Positions 49,434 to 54,924 of a DNA stretch of 54,924 nucleotides are shown here, one piece after another. The DNA comes from an uncultured Clostridia bacterium (lineage in GTDB: Bacteria > Bacillota > Clostridia > Christensenellales > Pumilibacteraceae). Positions within the stretch are counted from its first letter, which is position 1. Each line of letters begins with the position of its first letter. Both the position numbers and the translations under genes were made by a program. A model generated the notes under the pieces. It made no database searches, was not told the origin of the DNA, and was given only the letters and a program-made list of their open reading frames with translations. The stretch is from NCBI GenBank assembly GCA_944362615.1, contig CALVTM010000008.1:1-54924 (forward strand). Reading direction: 5' to 3'.

Positions 49434-51494
49434 ATGCGCAGGGTCGTTAATTTCAGACCCTGCCTTGTGATATTGTTATTCTGCGCGACCGGCATTATTT
49501 TGATGCTGGTCGCTTTTAATATTGCGCCGCTCGGGATCGCGCTGCTTTCCGGCTTGTTTATTCTGCTTATCACGCTTACGATAGTCTGCTCCGTACTCGG
49601 TAAACTGAACATGACGCTGACCTTTGCCGTCGCCGTCTGTGTTACTGCCGCCGCCGTATACCTGTTCTACGCCGCCGTAACGAGACCTTACCCTGCAGAA
49701 AGCGGCAGTGCGGAAATAACCGGACGCATTACTGAGTATTGCGAACATACCGGCAGCGAATTAGTCGTAACGCTGGACGGGCTCACGATCGGCGGTGATG
49801 AGGCGGCAGGCAGAATGACTGTTACTTTTACGGACGATTACGGACTCCTTTCCTATCTGAACTGCGGCGACGGCATGACGTTCAGGGCAAGCCCGTCCGT
49901 TCAGAGCATAGTCGACGGCATGACGGTCAATACTTACTCCGTACGCTCGGACGTTCTGTACTACGCTTACGCGGATGAGTCGGACGTTATTTCCACGACT
50001 GAAGGCGCGCCTTCCGCTATGGAAAGCGTGCGCATTTATATGCGTGATTCCCTGATGCGCGGTATGGGCGAGGAGTTCGGCGGCATTGCTTTCGGCATGA
50101 TCGCCGGCGACAGGTACGCTATCCCCGAAGAGGCGAACAGCGCGTTTTCCGTAGCGGGTATCGGGCATATACTGTCTGTCAGCGGCTTACATATAGCGCT
50201 TTTCGCTATGGCGCTCACCCGCTTTCTGCGGTTTCTGCGCCTGCCCCGTCTGCTCCGCGGACTTATGGTCATGGCGGGGCTTATTATTTACGCCGTATTT
50301 ACCGGCGGCGCGGCGTCCGCCGTCCGTTCGCTCATTATGTATTCCGTATCGATGTGGATGCGCTTTTTCGGCAGATATGATCCGCTGTCTTCGCTTTCCG
50401 CCGCATGTATCATTTGCCTGCTAATTTCTCCGCTCTACCTGTTCGACTGCGGTTTCCTCATGAGTGCGGGCGCGGTGTTCGGGCTTATTGCGTTTTCTTC
50501 TCCGCTCGTCCGTCTGATGTTCAAAGCGCATCTTCCGAGATTCCTCGCTTTCGGGCTGGGCTCATCGCTTTCCGTTCAGATAGCCATTCTGCCGCTCACC
50601 GCCGTTTTCTTTTCGGAGATAGGACTGTATTCGGTCATTGTGAACGCGCTCCTGATGCCTGTGCTATCCGCGCTGTTCATCGTCATTGTCGCGCTGCTGC
50701 CCCTGCTGCTTATCCCGCCGCTCGCCTTTCTCGGATTCTTTCCCGCTCTCGGTATAGCGTGGATAGGTGCGCTGTCCGCCTTTGTCTCCTCTCTCCCCTT
50801 TGCCGCCGTTACGGTCCGCGTCTCCGCGCTTGCCGTGCTCGTGATACCCGTTTCTTTCCTGGCTACGCGGTTCGTGCTCATCGGCAATAAGTACATGCGC
50901 TCGGTTTTTACCTCTCTACTTTGCTGTGCGCTTCTCATGCTCGGCGAAAACGGCTTGCACTGTACGGACGCTGTTGTGTTCCTCGGCGGCTCTTCGGCGG
51001 TGACCGTCGTGCTTGAACAGGATACCGCCGCGCTTGTCGCTGACTGGTCGCGCGGGGAAAGCGTATCTTCCGCTATATCCCGCAGCCGTCTGACGTCCGT
51101 TTCATTCGATATATACATGCTTTCCCTGGACTATGACACCGCGCTCGAACTGCTCGCGTTTTCTGACAGTTACACGATTAACAGTGTTATCCTGCCGCCG
51201 GGTGCGGACACGACGGGCAGCGGAGTACTTACGGATATTGGAACGGATATACGGGTCTGTTCGTCGTACGAGGCGCTGTCCGCTGCGTATATAGACTCTT
51301 CGCCGCGCGGCTGGACGTGCTTTGCCGGAGACAAGCTCTGTTTTATCACCGACGGAGTCGTATCCGATGAATACCTTCCTTTTTTCGATATTGTACGCGG
51401 CAGAGCGTATTACGGTTATGATTCTTCCGTTTACGCCGCTTTCACGGAGAATATACCTGCCCTCGCTTACGGCGACTGCGTAATTATCGCCTGA
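49434..51494 (+). CDS. comEC: ComEC/Rec2-family DNA uptake channel
   Basis: 686 aa. Two or three N-terminal membrane segments and an extracellular OB-like domain (~70-185) precede the competence core (~205-480) with AGIGHILSVSGLHIALFAMAL, GGAASAVRSLIMYSV and the typical polytopic stretch. The C-terminal ~190 residues keep a metallo-beta-lactamase-like strand pattern but lack the HxHxDH nuclease motif (VVLEQDTAALVADWS is in its place), so nuclease activity on this polypeptide is doubtful. ComEC passes single-stranded DNA through the membrane during transformation. Other late competence genes are not in the window. Confidence 0.88.
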   Translation: MRRVVNFRPCLVILLFCATGIILMLVAFNIAPLGIALLSGLFILLITLTIVCSVLGKLNMTLTFAVAVCVTAAAVYLFYAAVTRPYPAESGSAEITGRITEYCEHTGSELVVTLDGLTIGGDEAAGRMTVTFTDDYGLLSYLNCGDGMTFRASPSVQSIVDGMTVNTYSVRSDVLYYAYADESDVISTTEGAPSAMESVRIYMRDSLMRGMGEEFGGIAFGMIAGDRYAIPEEANSAFSVAGIGHILSVSGLHIALFAMALTRFLRFLRLPRLLRGLMVMAGLIIYAVFTGGAASAVRSLIMYSVSMWMRFFGRYDPLSSLSAACIICLLISPLYLFDCGFLMSAGAVFGLIAFSSPLVRLMFKAHLPRFLAFGLGSSLSVQIAILPLTAVFFSEIGLYSVIVNALLMPVLSALFIVIVALLPLLLIPPLAFLGFFPALGIAWIGALSAFVSSLPFAAVTVRVSALAVLVIPVSFLATRFVLIGNKYMRSVFTSLLCCALLMLGENGLHCTDAVVFLGGSSAVTVVLEQDTAALVADWSRGESVSSAISRSRLTSVSFDIYMLSLDYDTALELLAFSDSYTINSVILPPGADTTGSGVLTDIGTDIRVCSSYEALSAAYIDSSPRGWTCFAGDKLCFITDGVVSDEYLPFFDIVRGRAYYGYDSSVYAAFTENIPALAYGDCVIIA

Positions 51495-51619
51495 CCGGTT
51501 GTAAAAAGACTTTCCGTTGTCTTATCGGGGATAAACCGCCTTCGCTCAAGCGCGGAAAAAACAACCGGACAAGTACGGGCGGGCATGACGCTCCGAAGCA
51601 GACAAATCCCGAAAATACG

Positions 51620-51649
51620 GGAAAAGACGACCGATCGGTCGTCTTTTCC
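51620..51649. terminator. comEC terminator (30-bp perfect palindrome)
   Basis: GGAAAAGACGACC-GATC-GGTCGTCTTTTCC, 13-base perfect arms with A/T runs on both sides, readable in both directions. Confidence 0.8.
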
Positions 51650-51664
51650 GTGTGTTAGGAGAAA

Positions 51665-51707
51665 ATGTTTGCAGCAGTGGATGATGATGGTGGTTTTCTG
51701 CAAACAT
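51665..51707. repeat. Inverted repeat of unknown role
   Basis: ATGTTTGCAG / CTGCAAACAT, perfect 10-base arms separated by 23 bases of GAT-rich sequence. No gene is evident between 51495 and 51878; this could be an operator or the end of a small RNA. Confidence 0.4.
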
Positions 51708-51878
51708 AATGAAGATTGACTGAGTTATGTGGACTAATCCGGTCAATTCTTATTTACGCCTGTATTATAACTTATTTCCCTTAAAAAATCAATACCTTTG
51801 GCATAAGTGGTATGTTTTTTTGCGTAAACTGCTTTACGGCGGCTATAAGCGGCAGTTCAAACTGCCTGCGCGGTTGAT

Positions 51879-52400
51879 TCATAAGCTGATTTTATGCTCT
51901 CTGAGATATTCCGTTACGGCAAGATCGCACTTATCCGCGTTGCTTCCCACTATTTCAAGCGCCTCGTTTACCGTTGCTCCCGGCGCCGCGCCTCTGATCG
52001 TCGAAACGCTTCTTCCCGCGCCGCTTCCCTCATGCGTGCATACGGGATATATCTTTTTACCGCTGAAGTCTGCGCTTTCAAGAAACGTAAGCACTGCCAT
52101 CGGAACGGTCCCGCACCAGTTGGGGTAAGCAATTACCACGGCGTCATACGGCTTTACGTCGGGCATCGGGCTGGCAAGCACAGGTCGCACTCCCCCGGAA
52201 AGCTCGGCTACCGCCGCCGCAACCGTTTCTTTATACGTTTCGGGGTACGGCGACGCGCTCCTGATCTCATAAATGTCCGCGCCCGTCGCATTCCTGATCT
52301 TTTCGGCTACCTTTTCCGTATTTCCCTTCTCGATACGGATAATACGTCCGCCGAAATAATTCTCACCTTTGTGTGAAAAGTATGCTACTAAAATTTTCAT
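51879..52400 (-). CDS. Flavodoxin family protein
   Basis: 173 aa. MKILVAYFSHKGENYFGG at the N-terminus (phosphate-binding region), DIYEIRSASPYPETYKE, YDAVVIAYPNWCGTVPMAVLTFLES (the isoalloxazine-contact WxGT loop) and VCTHEGSGAGRSVSTI match the NADPH-quinone-reductase-like flavodoxins of Bacillota. It binds FMN and is a cytoplasmic electron carrier or reductase. The ATG start has GGAG 9 bases upstream and its own promoter. Stand-alone gene. Confidence 0.9.
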   Translation of the reverse strand: MKILVAYFSHKGENYFGGRIIRIEKGNTEKVAEKIRNATGADIYEIRSASPYPETYKETVAAAVAELSGGVRPVLASPMPDVKPYDAVVIAYPNWCGTVPMAVLTFLESADFSGKKIYPVCTHEGSGAGRSVSTIRGAAPGATVNEALEIVGSNADKCDLAVTEYLREHKISL

Positions 52401-52432
52401 TCCGTCATCTCCGGTTTACCGTTTTGTCAATA

Positions 52433-52461
52433 ATATTAATACCGCCCGGCGTTCGTGTCAA
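52433..52461 (-). promoter_or_regulatory. Flavodoxin promoter
   Basis: TTGACA (52461-52456), 17-base spacer, TAATAT (52438-52433). The 20-base block around the -35 is nearly identical to that of the LRR_5 lipoprotein promoter. Confidence 0.78.
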
Positions 52462-52480
52462 GCGTTTGGCTGAGATTATT

Positions 52481-53260
52481 TTATAAATCGAAAATTCTGC
52501 GGATTTCCGCGGATACCGCGCCGTCATCGTTACTGCCTATGCACGGGAACATTCGGCGCATGCCTTCCGGCGCGTTGGAAACGGTATAACGTCTGCCGCA
52601 GAGCTCAAGCATTTCTTTATCGTTGAAATTGTCGCCGAACGCAACGCACTCTTCCGGTCTTATGCCCGTTTCTCTGAGTATGCTCTCAAGCGCTTTACCC
52701 TTGTTTATCCCGTCCGGCGCAACGTCTACCCAGTCCGTTCCGGACACGACGTTCGTAAGCCCCTCAAACGTCGGCATAGTGCGGTACAGCTCCTCAGACT
52801 TCCCGTAACAGTAAAGCGCTATCTTACACGCCGGCGATGCGTTCATTTCACTCTCCCCGACCCGTCTGCGCCGGAGATAGTACCTGCTCATTTCCCTTAC
52901 AAACTCCGGCTCGTCCGATGTGTACCTTCCCTCATGCGCACAGCAGCATATTGCGTTCGCTCTGCCCCCGGATGCCCTTACAAAGTCGAGTACCTGTCTG
53001 ACGCTCTTCTCCGTCATGCGCATTTCTTCACGGACCTGACTGCCGTAACCGTTGATTGCGCCGTTTTCGCTTATGATATACATTCTCTCGGAAAGCGGAT
53101 ATAATGTCTGATAAATATTATCATACTGTCTGCCGCTTGCCGCAACAAAGGTTATCCCGTCGTCCATTAATCGCCGCGCTGTCTGCATGAACCCGTCAGG
53201 AAGACTTTTATCACTCCTGAGCAGTGTTCCGTCAAGGTCGGTTGCTATAAGTTTTATCAT
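52481..53260 (-). CDS. Cof-type HAD-superfamily phosphatase
   Basis: 259 aa. HAD motif I LIATDLDGTLL (nucleophile Asp), motif II VAASGR, motif III Lys in GINKGKALESIL and motif IV FGDNFNDKEML, with a Cof/type IIB cap between II and III. Such enzymes dephosphorylate sugar phosphates, FMN/PLP-type cofactors or other small molecules; substrate not predictable. Monocistronic, convergent towards the repeat island that follows on the right. The ribosome site is weak (TAGGA immediately before the ATG). Confidence 0.9.
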   Translation of the reverse strand: MIKLIATDLDGTLLRSDKSLPDGFMQTARRLMDDGITFVAASGRQYDNIYQTLYPLSERMYIISENGAINGYGSQVREEMRMTEKSVRQVLDFVRASGGRANAICCCAHEGRYTSDEPEFVREMSRYYLRRRRVGESEMNASPACKIALYCYGKSEELYRTMPTFEGLTNVVSGTDWVDVAPDGINKGKALESILRETGIRPEECVAFGDNFNDKEMLELCGRRYTVSNAPEGMRRMFPCIGSNDDGAVSAEIRRIFDL

Positions 53261-53392
53261 GTCCTATTTACCGCCGTTTGTATTTCTGCCGCTCCGCGGT
53301 GCCTCACCGCTGCCACTACTCCGGATTATAAACTATATCACGCGAAAAATCAACTATCCCGATATAAATGCCGCTGCGCTATGCGCGGTGTG

Positions 53393-53665
53393 GTTGTGTG
53401 GGGAGTGTGTGGTGTGTGGGAGTGTGTGGGGGCGTGGGTGGTGTGGGTGGTGTGGGTGGTGTGGGGATGGGTTCTTTCGGGGGAAAACCTTTCTTCAGAA
53501 AAAGAACGGTTTTCCCCCGCCCCCCCTTTCCAAAGAAACTTACACTAAGTTATACCCTTTTTTATTGTTACTTTATCGCTCGAACAGACTATACTTTTTT
53601 GGCAAAATAATTTTCGACTGATTTTAAATAAATTTTGCTGATTTATACCCTTTTTACTCCGTATT
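53393..53665 (-). repeat. G-rich/hairpin repeat, copy 2 (inverted relative to 43.3 kb)
   Basis: From left: a GTGTGGGTGGTGTGGGTGG tract (53395-53475) with many G-runs, the stem CGGGGGAAAACC / GGTTTTCCCCCG (53478-53519), CCAAAGAAACTTACACTAAG, and one degenerate 94-bp unit to about 53665. It is the reverse complement of 43067-43460. Long open frames here (Gly-Trp-Val-Cys repeats) are spurious. Confidence 0.82.
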
Positions 53666-53689
53666 ACGGCTGCATTTTCCGTCTGTTAA

Positions 53690-53723
53690 ATAAAAAATAC
53701 CGCTTCCGTAAGATACGGAGCGG
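53690..53723 (-). terminator. Terminator of the XRE regulator gene
   Basis: On the minus strand CCGCTCCGTA-TCT-TACGGAAGCGG followed by TATTTTTTATTTA, just past the stop codon. Confidence 0.85.
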
Positions 53724-53732
53724 CAACTTTGC

Positions 53733-53975
53733 TTACTCTATTTCCAAATCTTCTGACGCAAATATCGGATCGTCCAGAAACTCAATCACTGTCATTTTAA
53801 ACCCACGCGCTATCATCATAACGGTATTCAATTCTATACCTTTATTTCTGGCGCTCATAATGCCGTTCATAGTACCGTGCTGAATACCGGAATCCTGTTC
53901 CAGCCGATACTGAGTCATCTTCTTTTCCATCAGTAATTGATTGATGCGTTTCGCAACCGCTTGGCAAACAGTCAA
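53733..53975 (-). CDS. XRE-family helix-turn-helix regulator
   Basis: 80 aa, a single Cro/CI-type HTH: RINQLLMEKKMTQYRLEQDSGIQHGTMNGIM is helices 1-3, with TMNGI at the recognition helix. TTG start at 53975 with AAGGAG 10 bases upstream. It is divergent from the SLOG-domain gene; the shared 150-bp region has two copies of a GTTATAAC-centred operator. Probably represses itself and its neighbour, as in many defence- and mobile-element-linked pairs (inference). Confidence 0.85.
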   Translation of the reverse strand: MTVCQAVAKRINQLLMEKKMTQYRLEQDSGIQHGTMNGIMSARNKGIELNTVMMIARGFKMTVIEFLDDPIFASEDLEIE

Positions 53976-54030
53976 TATAAAAACTCCTTAATTTTTTTAT
54001 AAATAGTCTATCAATATAAGGCGTTAAAAA

Positions 54031-54105
54031 TACGGAGTTATAACGCCGTATAGATTGCTTTCAAAGCGAATAAAGCGTATAATATAGGAAGTTATAACGT
54101 TGTAT
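54031..54105 (+). promoter_or_regulatory. Promoter of the SLOG gene with paired operators
   Basis: TTGCTT (54055-54060), 17 bases, TATAAT (54078-54083). Operator 1, TACGGAGTTATAACGCCGTA (54031-54050), is a 20-bp palindrome with one mismatched pair, just upstream of the -35. Operator 2, GAAGTTATAACGTTGTA (54089-54105), covers the expected transcript start. The AGTTATAACG core is identical in both, start-to-start about 55 bp, which would allow looping or two-site repression. Confidence 0.75.
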
Positions 54106-54120
54106 GGCGAGGTATTCACA

Positions 54121-54621
54121 TTGATTGCAACTTTTATAGGTCATCGCAAAATTAAAAACAGCGCACTCTTAACCGAACAAATAAAACAAACCGTCCTAAA
54201 CCTGATTGACAAGAAGCAGGTCGATACCTTTTTATTCGGCAGCCGAAGTGCTTTCGACGATTTATGCCTTGAAACGGTCACCGAAATAAAACAGCTCCGT
54301 TCTCACATCAATCGGATATATGTCAGAGCCGCTTATCCGTATATCGACACAGCCTATGAATCATATCTGCTCAAATTCTATGACGCCACTTATATCCCCG
54401 ACAAAATAGAAAACGCGGGGAAAGCCGTTTACGTAGAGCGCAACGAATATATGATCGACAAGGCAGACGTCTGTATTTTTTATTACAACGAAAACTATCA
54501 ACCGCCGCTTAAACCGGCAACCGGAAAATGTATCATCTCTTTTCAACCGAAAAGCGGAACCAGAATCGCATATGAGTATGCCGTTAAAAAACAGAAGGAA
54601 ATTGTAAATCTTTTCAGATAA
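54121..54621 (+). CDS. SLOG-superfamily (DUF1273-like) nucleotide-binding protein
   Basis: 166 aa. IATFIGHRKIKN at the N-terminus, a central FLFGSRSAFDDLCLE (the glycine loop), then KADVCIFYYNE and KSGTRIAYEYAVKKQKEI match the SLOG Rossmann fold of the DUF1273/YspA type. SLOG proteins bind nucleotides or nucleotide-derived signals, and several act as sensors in phage-defence and conflict systems. Start: TTG at 54121 with GAGG 8 bases upstream; an earlier TTG at 54100 lacks a ribosome site. Paired with a divergent XRE regulator. Confidence 0.75.
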   Translation: MIATFIGHRKIKNSALLTEQIKQTVLNLIDKKQVDTFLFGSRSAFDDLCLETVTEIKQLRSHINRIYVRAAYPYIDTAYESYLLKFYDATYIPDKIENAGKAVYVERNEYMIDKADVCIFYYNENYQPPLKPATGKCIISFQPKSGTRIAYEYAVKKQKEIVNLFR

Positions 54622-54697
54622 CCGACGTTTCGTAGTTGTTCAGTGCCAATCCTTGCAAATTTAGCCTTTTCGTTCATTCGGTTATCTGTTTTTTTTC
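54617..54697 (+). terminator. Long-loop terminator of the SLOG gene
   Basis: AGATAACCGA (54617-54626, includes the stop codon) pairs with TCGGTTATCT (54679-54688), followed by TTTTTTTT. The 52-base loop is unusually long for a terminator. Confidence 0.5.
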
Positions 54698-54722
54698 GAC
54701 ACAAAAAAAGACGACCTTAATG

Positions 54723-54924
54723 ATATGCACCCCAAAAGTTGGACAGCTTTTGGAGGTGCATATTTTTATGTCAAAGAAAAAGAGATTCAACACAAAGTAC
54801 TCGCCAGAGTTTAAGTTATCTGTTATAATGGATATGCGTGAAAACCGTTTGAGTTACAGGGAAACAGCTCGCAAATATGGACTTGTGAAAAACTCTATGG
54901 GCGGAGCAATGGAAACTCTGCACA
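54723..54924 (+). mobile_element. Left end of an IS3-family (IS150-like) insertion sequence
   Basis: Starts with the inverted repeat TATGCACCCCAAAAG / CTTTTGGAGGTGCATA (54724-54762), the second arm of which holds the ribosome site of the transposase gene. The element runs off the window, so its right end, target duplication and completeness are unseen. Confidence 0.65.
54768..54924 (+). CDS. Transposase orfA-type HTH protein (partial)
   Basis: 52 residues visible before the window ends: MSKKKRFNTKYSPEFKLSV, then RENRLSYRETARKYGL, the HTH of IS3-family OrfA proteins (InsJ/IS150 type). It binds the element's ends; the catalytic DDE subunit would be encoded beyond the window. The last dozen residues fit the family poorly, which may mean a frameshift, but too little is visible to decide. 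Confidence 0.7.
   Translation, partial: MSKKKRFNTKYSPEFKLSVIMDMRENRLSYRETARKYGLVKNSMGGAMETLH

Noticed and set aside
53187..53621. Open frames rich in Gly-Trp-Val-Cys across the G-rich tract
   Set aside because: Simple-repeat translation in a dispersed non-coding repeat; several overlapping frames are equally open.

Overview
The window looks like a chromosomal segment from a Gram-positive, low-to-mid GC anaerobe of the class Clostridia (Bacillota), probably a gut lineage. The indicators are AgrC-like GHKL kinases paired with LytTR regulators, Mini-RNase III, QueT, a dlt-like acyl-transfer operon, LRR_5 (BspA-type) lipoproteins, InlB-type repeat proteins, B12-dependent MetH with a detached activation protein, and strong AGGAGG ribosome sites with frequent TTG starts. 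Genus cannot be read from the sequence. No rRNA, tRNA or CRISPR array was seen.

Layout. (1) 0.1-2.7 kb: a minus-strand operon of a flavin-reductase-like protein, a DUF5131-type radical-SAM-like protein, a MarR regulator and an SPL-type radical SAM protein, with a promoter that overlaps a perfect palindrome. (2) 2.7-7.1 kb: a scarred accessory patch holding a serine-recombinase remnant joined to a structured dispersed repeat, two unrecognised genes (609 and 326 aa), and 67-bp direct repeats flanking the second. (3) 7.1-33.3 kb: a long minus-strand surface-carbohydrate and signalling region. It holds three very large, circularly permuted, membrane-tethered GH3 glycosidases, two of them behind a secreted lipoprotein gene. 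Two LytTR/GHKL two-component pairs each lie just upstream of a GH3 gene. Between them is a six-gene acyl-transfer operon: adenylating ligase, carrier protein, small membrane protein, MBOAT, and two SGNH-like proteins fused to LRR_5 repeats in opposite orders. (4) 33.4-37.6 kb: type I signal peptidase, a small membrane protein, a TRAP-like permease with a long leader, and an SLC13/ArsB-like permease. (5) 37.9-42.6 kb: peroxiredoxin (minus) and the metF / MetH-activation / metH operon (plus).

(6) 42.6-43.8 kb: a repeat island with two inverted copies of the structured repeat, a 94-bp tandem array, a strong hairpin and C-rich DNA, abutting a decapitated membrane-protein gene. (7) 43.9-53.3 kb: housekeeping genes: rlmB, folA, thyA, mrnC, a Nudix hydrolase, queT under a preQ1-I riboswitch, an LRR_5 lipoprotein with a promoter so close to its ATG that the mRNA should be nearly leaderless, cyclophilin, ComEC, flavodoxin and a HAD phosphatase. 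(8) 53.4-54.9 kb: an inverted copy of the hairpin/G-rich repeat, a divergent XRE regulator/SLOG-protein pair with paired operators, and the left end of an IS3-like element.

How it fits together (inference): region 3 reads as a regulon in which secreted or membrane-held glycosidases and an envelope glycan acylation system are built together and controlled by peptide- or sugar-responsive LytTR systems. A direct repeat of 9-bp boxes spaced 21 bp sits just upstream of one glycosidase promoter, and the CGTATTGAC string is shared by three promoters of the block.
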